Shown here in pieces: positions 27,030 to 33,846 of a stretch of 63,937 nt of DNA. Position 1 is the first letter of the stretch, and each line of letters opens with the position of its first letter. The notes beneath the pieces were generated by a model. The model worked only from the letters and a program-made list of their open reading frames with translations. It did no database searches and had not been told where the DNA came from. Source of the DNA: an uncultured Acidimicrobiales bacterium. GTDB lineage: Bacteria; Actinomycetota; Acidimicrobiia; Acidimicrobiales; UBA10347. The stretch lies in assembly GCA_937991435.1 (NCBI GenBank), contig CALKPY010000036.1, positions 1-63,937 of the forward strand. The letters run 5' to 3'. Position numbers and translations under genes: made by a program.

Positions 27030-27851
27030 ATGGACGGGTGCCCATCATGCAGCGGAGCCGCATTCTCAACAGGTGACCGATCCTGCAACTGCCGGATCGT
27101 GCCACTCAACGAATTCATCGACATCGAAGGGATCCCCAACGGGTACGCCATCGGCGGGGTACTCCAAACCGGTGTAGACATCGACGGGAACACCCATGAA
27201 CTCGGCGTCGACACCATCGTTGAAGGTGCAGTCAACGCGAAAACCGGCGCGCCGATCCCCACCGACGGCAACGGCAACCTGCTCATCACCGACCTCAACC
27301 CCGCCGCCTACCCCTACACCTGCCCCATCACCACGCAAAACCCAGTGTGGTGCGATAACGCCGGCCGCCTCTACACCGAGAAACCGTACAAGTCGCTGAT
27401 CCAAGCGTCGAACAGCGCAGACAACATCCCGATCGGGCCGCTCGTCCCCGGCACCCGATACCGCAAAGTGTCCCTGTCCGCAGTGAACAACGACCCGTGC
27501 GGCCGCGTACTCGACTGCTGCATCGATTTCCTGTGGTCCGGCTGGGCCGCAGACTTCCCCGCCGGCGCGTCCGGCGTCATGGCCTACTACGTCGCCACGT
27601 TCATCGCAGGCCAACCCGGCCTGTCAAACCTGACGTCATCGGGCGAAGTGAACGCCACCTCCAGCGGACGCCAGTTCTTTGACGGCACCGAAGTCCGGCA
27701 GTGTTTCCAGCTGCAACCAGGCGAAGACCGTTCGTTCGAGATCGGCATGCTGTTCACGCAAGGCATCGGCGTCGGCGACCCCGTCCCGTCCAACTTCTCG
27801 TCGTCCGGTATCTACGCCACCCGAATCCGCCTGGAATGTGAGTCAGTGTGA
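27030..27851 (+). CDS. Minor tail protein, Cys-rich
   Basis: 273 residues, begins MDGCPSCSGAAFSTGDRSCN; about 11 cysteines (including RVLDCCIDF). Strand-rich throughout; a region of short 'VDIDGNTHELGVDTIVEGAV' strands suggests a fibre or baseplate wing. No enzyme motif. Overlaps the next gene by GTGA. Confidence 0.5.
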   Translation: MDGCPSCSGAAFSTGDRSCNCRIVPLNEFIDIEGIPNGYAIGGVLQTGVDIDGNTHELGVDTIVEGAVNAKTGAPIPTDGNGNLLITDLNPAAYPYTCPITTQNPVWCDNAGRLYTEKPYKSLIQASNSADNIPIGPLVPGTRYRKVSLSAVNNDPCGRVLDCCIDFLWSGWAADFPAGASGVMAYYVATFIAGQPGLSNLTSSGEVNATSSGRQFFDGTEVRQCFQLQPGEDRSFEIGMLFTQGIGVGDPVPSNFSSSGIYATRIRLECESV

Positions 27852-28180
27852 GCGACGTCCGAAACTTCATCAGCATCGACGCCGACGGCAATGTCACCGA
27901 AGCGCTCATCCAATCTAACTACCCGATCGGCGATAACGCGTTGGGGTCAGCGTGGGCCCCGATCAGCGACGACGACTACATGGACCTGGTTGACGACGAA
28001 GAATCCGCGGAACTAGCCGGGCTCGGAGCGGTTGATAAAGCGTTCCGTCAGATGGAGCTGCGTACAACTCGCGCTCAGGAACTGGCTGAAAGCATCATGA
28101 AACGTCTCGGTGTCGGCCGCAGCGTCGAACCGCCAGCGCTCACGAAGACTGAAGAGAAGGGCGAAGACGATGCCGAGTGA
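27848..28180 (+). CDS. Unknown tail-cluster protein
   Basis: 110 residues from a GTG overlapping the preceding TGA. N-terminal ~40 residues DVRNFISIDADGNVTEALIQ may be a small beta domain; the C-terminus is a charged helix (QMELRTTRAQELAESIMKRL). Could be a tail fibre assembly helper. Confidence 0.5.
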   Translation: MSDVRNFISIDADGNVTEALIQSNYPIGDNALGSAWAPISDDDYMDLVDDEESAELAGLGAVDKAFRQMELRTTRAQELAESIMKRLGVGRSVEPPALTKTEEKGEDDAE

Positions 28181-29075
28181 CCCGTCCTCATGCCTCACCG
28201 ACTCCTGCAACATCAGACAGGAACAAACCACCGAAGGCATCCGCCAAGTTTTCATCCCGACCGGCGACCCCGGACGCGCGGACATGCCCGCAGGCCTACC
28301 GCAAGGCATCTTCCGCGACCGCGACGGATGCCTACACGTCCTCCCCACGGGGTTCGGACTGTGCGAACGAGTATCACACGAAGGGTTCTCGTTCACCGCC
28401 ACAGACGGCCAAGCAGTACCCGGCCCGATCCCCGGCACCGTCCTAGCCGAAGCGCAAGTCACGAACGACACGCCATACCCCATCTGCATCACCATCACCC
28501 GGTGGGTTGGCTGCGCAGAGTTCACCACCGTCCCCGGCGCACAATGGTCCTACGGCCTAGGCCCGTCGAACGCCGGATCAGCCGAAACATGCCTTGCTGA
28601 AGTTCCTGGCATGAACTCGTATTCGTGGCCGAACGCCGGCGTGTTCCTCGCCGAACCCGGCGACTACCAGGCACGCGCCACGTTCGCGTTCCTCGCCCTG
28701 TTCAACCGTGTCCCCGACTCAAACGGTTGGGTTGACTGGTTGACAGCGCAAGTTGCTGCCGCAGGCGGCGACCCCGCCGCAGGCCCCGACGACCTGACGC
28801 TGTGGCGCACCATCTGCGAATCAGCCGCCAGCACCAACGACCCCGGCCTAACCCGCCCGGTCAAAGTGAACGGCGTCACCGAAACGTTCTGCACCATCCT
28901 CCAACCAGGGGCAACGTCGGTGAACTACACGGCCCGCCCATACTTCGAAGGTGTCCGCTACGGCGCAGAATACCCGACCTGCTACCAGGCGAAGATCGAA
29001 TCCACCGCCAGCTACGGGGTGTGCATCACAGGCGTCCCGCTCGCCCCTGCCAGTGGGTTTACATACCCCACATGA
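28170..29075 (+). CDS. Minor tail protein, Cys-containing
   Basis: 301 residues from ATG 28170, overlapping the previous gene by 11 bases; an in-frame ATG at 28110 is inside that gene and unlikely. About 11 cysteines, first in SSCLTDSCNIRQ. Contains QARATFAFLALFNRVPDSNG, YGLGPSNAG and repeated short strands. Probably a baseplate or fibre part; no catalytic motif. Confidence 0.5.
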   Translation: MPSDPSSCLTDSCNIRQEQTTEGIRQVFIPTGDPGRADMPAGLPQGIFRDRDGCLHVLPTGFGLCERVSHEGFSFTATDGQAVPGPIPGTVLAEAQVTNDTPYPICITITRWVGCAEFTTVPGAQWSYGLGPSNAGSAETCLAEVPGMNSYSWPNAGVFLAEPGDYQARATFAFLALFNRVPDSNGWVDWLTAQVAAAGGDPAAGPDDLTLWRTICESAASTNDPGLTRPVKVNGVTETFCTILQPGATSVNYTARPYFEGVRYGAEYPTCYQAKIESTASYGVCITGVPLAPASGFTYPT

Positions 29076-29470
29076 TTGAAACTATTGCTGCTATCGGGCT
29101 CGCAGCGACATCGTCTGGGCTTGTCACGTCCGGACGTTACCGAGTCCTCCACCCTTGGCACCCTCAGATTTACGCGCAACTCGCAGGGATCCGCACCAAC
29201 GTTCTGTGGGTGACCAGTTTTGTCGGGTTCGCCATCGGGTTCGTGTTCGCCGTCATGGTCGACGCCACACAGCTCGAAGCCGTCATCCTCATGTTCGGCG
29301 GGGCAGCCGCAGGGTCAGACCCCGCCGACCTGTGGAAATGCCCGTACTGCCAGTCCGCCCACTACAGCGTCATCGGAGCCATGGTGCTCAACCTGCCGCT
29401 GTGGCACGGACTCGCCGCCTGGATGATCGCAGCAACCCTCCTCCACGTGAACGGAGTCACCGATGAGTGA
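29072..29470 (+). CDS. Membrane protein, DUF1360-like
   Basis: 132 residues; start overlaps the previous stop (ATGA). At least three hydrophobic helices (LWVTSFVGFAIGFVFAVMV, LEAVILMFGGAAAG, LAAWMIAATLLHV) flank a DLWKCPYCQSAHYSVIG motif, which matches the 'lW-x-CpyC-x-xf' core of DUF1360 proteins found in phages and Bacillus. Role in phage unknown, perhaps a late membrane function. Confidence 0.6.
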   Translation: MIETIAAIGLAATSSGLVTSGRYRVLHPWHPQIYAQLAGIRTNVLWVTSFVGFAIGFVFAVMVDATQLEAVILMFGGAAAGSDPADLWKCPYCQSAHYSVIGAMVLNLPLWHGLAAWMIAATLLHVNGVTDE

Positions 29471-29894
29471 ACGCACCCGCTCCAGCTACAGCAAACCCAT
29501 GCAGTCGCTGCTGATTTCGCCCGTCATGGCGTCCAACCTCGCCTACATCACCACCCTCACCGGCGACCTGCTTGAATGGGCGAACTGGCTCGAGAACTAC
29601 GAAGACGACGTGTTCGGCGACAAACCCAACGCCAAACCAGGCGACCGGCGCAGACACAAACAAACAGACGGCACCCCCGCCGAGCCAGGCGGCTGGGCCG
29701 CCCCGTCATGCGGTTGCGCCCAATACTCTCTCCGCGTCGTCCCGTACAGCCTCGCTGTTGAATGGGCCGAAGCAGACGAAGGCGGGCGGGCCGCAATCAT
29801 CGAATCCATGCCGCCAGTACCGCACGGCTATAAGACGTGGGGCGAAGCGTTCGGGTTCGCAGCGAGAGACGTATGGCGGCTCGCACAAACCTAG
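29463..29894 (+). CDS. Unknown protein upstream of large terminase
   Basis: 143 residues; overlaps the previous gene by 8 bases and the terminase gene by 22. Sequence has a helical N-terminal half (LAYITTLTGDLLEWANWLEN), a basic linker (GDRRRHKQTDGT) and CGCAQYSLRVVPYSLAVEWA. Not recognised. The position suggests packaging or tail function, but no HTH is evident, so I do not call it a small terminase. Confidence 0.55.
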   Translation: MSERTRSSYSKPMQSLLISPVMASNLAYITTLTGDLLEWANWLENYEDDVFGDKPNAKPGDRRRHKQTDGTPAEPGGWAAPSCGCAQYSLRVVPYSLAVEWAEADEGGRAAIIESMPPVPHGYKTWGEAFGFAARDVWRLAQT

Positions 29895-31435
29895 CGAAAC
29901 GCTCCGAGAACCTCGCCGCCATGGCGCGAGAGTTGGAGCGGCGCAGACGGAACCAGGAACGCGCCCTGAAACCATCCGACGCGAACGAGCTTGACTGGCG
30001 CGAATGGAACGCGTTGATTGCGCCAGCGTTCACGAAACACGACTACGCGCCCCACCACGAAACGTTCTGGGATCTCGTCGACCAAATCCCAGAGTCAGGC
30101 ATCCAGCAACAGACCCGGCCCATCATGGCGTTGTGGCCTCGAGGCCACGGCAAATCGTCCGCCGCTGAACTCGCCGTCGTCAAGTTGGGTGCAGTCGGCA
30201 AACGCCGGTACGCCCTCTACGTGTCTGGCACGCAAGACCTTGCGGATGATCACGTAGCGAACTGTGCTGGCATCCTTGAATCCGACGCCATCGAACAGCA
30301 CTACCCGGCTATGGCAGACCGCGCCCTCGGCAAACACGGCAACTCGAAAGGCTGGCGGCGTAACCGTGTCCGCACCGCATCCGGTTTCACTATCGACGCC
30401 ATCGGCCTCGACACCGCAGCACGAGGCGTCAAGCTTGAGGATCAACGACCGGACGTCATCATTCTGGACGATATCGACTCAGAGCACGACACCCCGGCGA
30501 CGGTCAACAAGAAGATCCGCACCCTGTCCTACGCGCTCCTCCAAGCCGGATCAGACGACGTCGTGGTGCTGTTGGCGCAGAACCTGATTCACCCGAACTC
30601 GATCGCGAAGAAACTCGCCGACCAGAGCATCGACATGCTCGCCGACGGCCACCGCATCGGACCCATGCCAGCCGTCGAAGGGATGCAGGTGGCGCAGGAC
30701 GACGACGGTGTGTGGCGCATCACTGACGGCAAGCCCACATGGCAAGGCATGGACCTGGAGGCGTGTGAGGCCCGCATCCGGCGTTCTGGTTTGGATGCGT
30801 TCGTCACCGAGTCACAGCAGCAGATTGAGGAGCGAGCGGGCGCGCTATGGGACCGCGACATGATCGAAGCGCAACGCGTCGGCAACCATCCGCTCCTCGA
30901 ACGCATCATCGTCTGCGTCGACCCGAACAAGACCGGCAAACGAGACGACGCCGGCATCATCATTATGGGGCTCGGATGGCCTGACGGCGCGGTGCACCCG
31001 CACGTCTACATCCTTGAAGACCGCACACTCCTGCAATCGCCGGAGCAGTACCGTAACGACGCTGCTGATGCTTACCTGAAGTGGGGTGCTGGGTCGTTTG
31101 TTGTTGAACGCACCGGCCTCGGCGACCACGCAGAGTTGACGTTGCGTGACGCTCCGGCGTTGCGTGGAACCCCGGTAACAGTGGAAGGTGTCGAAGCTCG
31201 AGTCTCCAAACAGGAGCGTGCTCGGCCTGTCGCCCAGTTGTATCGGGACGGGCGTGTCCATCACGTTGGTGTATTCCCTGTCCTTGAGTCACAACAAACG
31301 TCATGGGTGCCCACAGCGACCGGTGTTTCACCGGGAGCGGTGGACGCCCTCGTCCATGGCGTCACAAAGCTACTGATCGACACCACACCAATCGTTGATG
31401 ACGAATGGTCGAATGTCGAGCTGATGCTCAGCTAA
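29873..31435 (+). CDS. Terminase large subunit
   Basis: 520 residues from ATG 29873 (an upstream in-frame ATG at 29837 is possible). ATPase: Walker A WPRGHGKS at 88-95 and Walker B DVIILDD at 194-200. RNase H-like nuclease: acidic residues D350 (CVDPNKTG), E412 (VVERTG) and D491 (GAVDAL). Only three cysteines. Packages DNA through the portal. It lies after the tail genes, far from the portal and the small-terminase candidate at 55.5 kb. Loss of synteny with the portal is the odd feature. Confidence 0.92.
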   Translation: MAARTNLAKRSENLAAMARELERRRRNQERALKPSDANELDWREWNALIAPAFTKHDYAPHHETFWDLVDQIPESGIQQQTRPIMALWPRGHGKSSAAELAVVKLGAVGKRRYALYVSGTQDLADDHVANCAGILESDAIEQHYPAMADRALGKHGNSKGWRRNRVRTASGFTIDAIGLDTAARGVKLEDQRPDVIILDDIDSEHDTPATVNKKIRTLSYALLQAGSDDVVVLLAQNLIHPNSIAKKLADQSIDMLADGHRIGPMPAVEGMQVAQDDDGVWRITDGKPTWQGMDLEACEARIRRSGLDAFVTESQQQIEERAGALWDRDMIEAQRVGNHPLLERIIVCVDPNKTGKRDDAGIIIMGLGWPDGAVHPHVYILEDRTLLQSPEQYRNDAADAYLKWGAGSFVVERTGLGDHAELTLRDAPALRGTPVTVEGVEARVSKQERARPVAQLYRDGRVHHVGVFPVLESQQTSWVPTATGVSPGAVDALVHGVTKLLIDTTPIVDDEWSNVELMLS

Positions 31436-31460
31436 ACCCCTGAGAGAACTGAGACGAACC

Positions 31461-31703
31461 ATGGCAAAGAAATCGAAGCTTGCAGGCCTGAAACCGCCTG
31501 CGAGTAGGAAAGGCACGACGTGCACAGTCACAGCGTTCATGGATCTCCACCCGGAGGAGCGGGACGCGTTGCAGTCCATACTGGGTGACCCGTCTTGGAC
31601 TGGCGCTGAGGTCGCTCGGACGCTTACCTCACATTTCGATTTCAAGGTGTCTAGTGGCGCGGTGTTGAGGCATCGTCGAGCGGAATGCCAGTGCGCGTCG
31701 TGA
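31461..31703 (+). CDS. Small HTH-like phage protein
   Basis: 80 residues. HPEERDALQSILGDPSWTGA followed by 'EVARTLTSHFDFKVSSGAVLRHRR' is a short HTH unit ending in RHRRAECQCAS, a layout repeatedly found in actinophage small HTH proteins next to metallophosphoesterases. Probable DNA-binding role, perhaps regulatory or packaging. Overlaps the next gene by 19 bases. Confidence 0.6.
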   Translation: MAKKSKLAGLKPPASRKGTTCTVTAFMDLHPEERDALQSILGDPSWTGAEVARTLTSHFDFKVSSGAVLRHRRAECQCAS

Positions 31704-32851
31704 GCAAACTCGACGATGATGTGGCAGCGAAACGTGTCGGCCAGGTTGCTGAACTGTTGGAACGCAACGGCATTAATCCTTCCGATATCGGAAGGATTAG
31801 GCAAGTCAACCTGTGGCAGCAAGGCTACAAAGACGACGACGGCGAAGGCCAAGTCCAAGACCTCGTTGGCGTACAGCTCTCCCCAGCGTGGGAAGAAGGC
31901 CCAGCGTGGCCGCTCATCGACCGCGCCAAACCCGTCAAAGTGGCGAAGGAGCGAGCCAAGAAGACTGACACCGGTATCCGCACCGTCGCATTCATCCCAG
32001 ACCCCCAAATCGGGGCGCACATCGTCGGCGACGCATCACAACCAGACAGCATCGAAATCCACCCCATGCAAGACGAAGACGCGCTACGTGTCGCCGTCAA
32101 CATGGTCGCCGACGCCCAACCCGACGACATCGTGTTCCTCGGCGACTGGGTCGACTTCGCCGACTTCTCCCTGAAGTTCGCACGCACCCCGTCAATGGCG
32201 CACGCCGGCCAATACACCATCGACCAAGGCCACTACTGGCTCGCACAATTCGTAGCAGCCGCACCAAACGCCAACGCCACATTCCTCGCAGGTAATCACG
32301 AAGCTCGCCTCGGCAACCTCGTCGTCGCCAACGCACAAGCCGCATGGGGGCTACGCAAAGCCACTGAACCGCCCGACTCGTGGCCAGCCATGTCCGTCCC
32401 CTACCTGCTCGACACAGACTCGCTCGGCATCACCTACATGCCCGGCTATCCCGCCAACGAAGTGTGGCTGCGAGACGATATCCGAGCCATCCACGGCTTG
32501 AAGCTGTCGGCTAAGGCGCAGGCTCAGGCGACGAACTCGACTGTTTCGACGTTTTTCGGGCATCTGCACCGGTTGGAGGCGCAGACGCGTACGTTCCGGT
32601 CGGATCGTGGGGAGGCGAAGCATTCGATTTCGGTGTCGTGTGGCACGTTGGCGCGTATTGATGGGGCGGTCCCGTCGTTCCACTCAGCCACCGACGAACG
32701 TGGACGACCCGTCAACGTCACCGAAGACTGGCAACAAGGACTCGTCTTCGCCTCATTCGAAACCGGCACTCGAGATCTGCCGCAAGTGGAGCTCGTGCCG
32801 ATCACGGACGGCTCAGCGGTCCATCGTGGGAAGCGATACTCCGCGACATGA
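31685..32851 (+). CDS. Calcineurin-like metallophosphoesterase
   Basis: 388 residues with all metal-binding motifs: FIPDPQIG (106-108; DxH replaced by DPQ), GDWVD (153-157), GNHE (203-206) and GHLH (292-295). Phage members are proposed to act on nucleic acids or small phosphoesters; the true substrate is not evident. The Asp-x-Gln first motif is the usual phage variant. Residues 30-39 are encoded by a 26-bp perfect palindrome. The N-terminal ~100 residues have no known domain. Confidence 0.85.
   Translation: MPVRVVSKLDDDVAAKRVGQVAELLERNGINPSDIGRIRQVNLWQQGYKDDDGEGQVQDLVGVQLSPAWEEGPAWPLIDRAKPVKVAKERAKKTDTGIRTVAFIPDPQIGAHIVGDASQPDSIEIHPMQDEDALRVAVNMVADAQPDDIVFLGDWVDFADFSLKFARTPSMAHAGQYTIDQGHYWLAQFVAAAPNANATFLAGNHEARLGNLVVANAQAAWGLRKATEPPDSWPAMSVPYLLDTDSLGITYMPGYPANEVWLRDDIRAIHGLKLSAKAQAQATNSTVSTFFGHLHRLEAQTRTFRSDRGEAKHSISVSCGTLARIDGAVPSFHSATDERGRPVNVTEDWQQGLVFASFETGTRDLPQVELVPITDGSAVHRGKRYSAT
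31774..31799. repeat. 26-bp perfect palindrome inside coding sequence
   Basis: TAATCCTTCCGAT directly followed by its exact reverse complement, axis between 31786 and 31787. No loop, so DNA-level symmetry is more likely than an RNA hairpin. Confidence 0.9.
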
Positions 32852-32991
32852 CCCCGCAACACCGGCATCTGATTGATTTCAACCAGCGTCGTGACGCTCT
32901 CGTGCGGCGCGCACGGCAAGGCGGCGGCTTCCCCGTCGCCAAACCCTGCCCCATCGACTGCGAGCAGGAAGAGTCCGACGATGAGCTGTAG
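32848..32991 (+). CDS. Small basic protein, unknown
   Basis: 47 residues, ATG overlapping the metallophosphoesterase stop. Starts MTPQHRHLIDFNQRRDALV and ends in an acidic QEESDDEL tail. Its end overlaps the next gene start by 11 bases in another frame (ATGAGCTGTAG). Confidence 0.5.
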   Translation: MTPQHRHLIDFNQRRDALVRRARQGGGFPVAKPCPIDCEQEESDDEL

Positions 32992-33175
32992 ATGCGAATG
33001 CGGACACTTGGTGTCACCGGCCGCATCAATCTGCGTTTCGTGCGGGCAATGGCAAGGATTGGTCCGCAACCAGCACACACCGGCACAAGCTGGCAAAACC
33101 CTGGTCACTGAGAAAACCGACAGCAACCGGCACACACCAGCACAGACCGGCAAAACCTCGGTCACGGATGCATGA
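32981..33175 (+). CDS. Small zinc-ribbon protein with a C-terminal duplication
   Basis: 64 residues. N-terminus CRCECGHLVSPAASICVSCG gives C-x-C-x-C and C-x2-C pairs suitable for one zinc. The rest holds two near copies of a 16-residue unit beginning HTPAQAGKT and HTPAQTGKT, each with VT four residues later. An in-frame ATG at 32873 would add an unlikely Ser/Pro-rich extension and overlaps two genes. Zinc-ribbon proteins this small often bind nucleic acid. Confidence 0.55.
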   Translation: MSCRCECGHLVSPAASICVSCGQWQGLVRNQHTPAQAGKTLVTEKTDSNRHTPAQTGKTSVTDA

Positions 33176-33642
33176 AGACAGCACTAAACAAGTGGTTCAC
33201 AGTCTTTGAAGCGTGCGAAGCGCTCCAAATGTGCGAACGTTCCGTCTACCAAATGTGCCGCGACGGCGAAATTGACGCCATCAAATTCGGCGCATCCTGG
33301 CGGATCCCGCCCGACGCCATCGACCACCTCGTGGACGAAGCGTCCACGCAAGCCGAAGAACGGCAACGGGGCGGGAACTACGACCCCAACAAGCATCTGC
33401 GGTGGACCGAAGAAGTGCATCGGCTGGTTGACCTGCGCATCAACCGGGCCATCTCCGAATGTGAAGGCGAACTCACACGCCACTCCGCAGAGATCGCCGA
33501 CTACGCAGGCATCCAATACCGCTCGATCCTGCGATGCCGTGAACGCGGCTGGATCAGCGTGCAAGGCGCGGAACGGGTAGCCCGTGCATTAGGCCGAGAG
33601 CCGGTCGAACTGTTCGACCGGTGGGGTGACGTCAACTGCTAG
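33172..33642 (+). CDS. Excisionase-type HTH protein
   Basis: 156 residues, start overlapping the previous stop (ATGA). Residues ~8-55 are a MerR/excisionase-family winged helix (FTVFEACEALQMCERSVYQ, then IKFGASWRIPPDAIDHL). The C-terminal ~85 residues contain a second helical unit resembling an HTH (HSAEIADYAGIQYRSILRCR). Last gene of the rightward arm; its 3' end overlaps a leftward gene by 54 bases. Confidence 0.7.
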   Translation: MKTALNKWFTVFEACEALQMCERSVYQMCRDGEIDAIKFGASWRIPPDAIDHLVDEASTQAEERQRGGNYDPNKHLRWTEEVHRLVDLRINRAISECEGELTRHSAEIADYAGIQYRSILRCRERGWISVQGAERVARALGREPVELFDRWGDVNC

Positions 33643-33846
33643 CAGTCTCCGCCGAGCGGCGAACAGCGGTTCGCACAGCTCGCACGAATCAAACGTGTCG
33701 TGCTCGTGGTGCGTCACCGCCACCACGGCCCGTGCCGCCGTCTCCACGTCCGCAGGAGCGCCACCAGCAAGGATGAGCGCCGGACGGTACAGACGCGACG
33801 GGCCAGCATCCAGCGCGGACACAATCGCCGACTCGAGCGCCGTCAC
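33589..33846 (-). CDS. Unknown protein ending the leftward operon
   Basis: 85 residues, GTG overlapping the prim-pol stop (GTGA). Sequence is helical and Ala-rich with TCDS-like 'TFDSCELCEP' (C-x2-C) in the middle. Its last 54 bases lie on the opposite strand of the 33172 gene. Function unknown; the C-x2-C could hold a metal. Confidence 0.55.
   Translation of the reverse strand: MTALESAIVSALDAGPSRLYRPALILAGGAPADVETAARAVVAVTHHEHDTFDSCELCEPLFAARRRLLAVDVTPPVEQFDRLSA

Noticed and set aside
28802-29470. 222-residue version of the DUF1360-like protein
   Set aside because: The extra 90 residues overlap a tail gene and are Arg/Pro-rich shadow; the ATGA start at 29072 is better.
31774-31799. Terminator
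   Set aside because: It has no loop, sits in the middle of an essential-looking gene and no U-tract follows.
31461-32851. Toxin-antitoxin pair (small HTH plus metallophosphoesterase)
   Set aside because: The pair occurs widely in actinophages outside TA contexts, and nothing in either protein points to a toxin.
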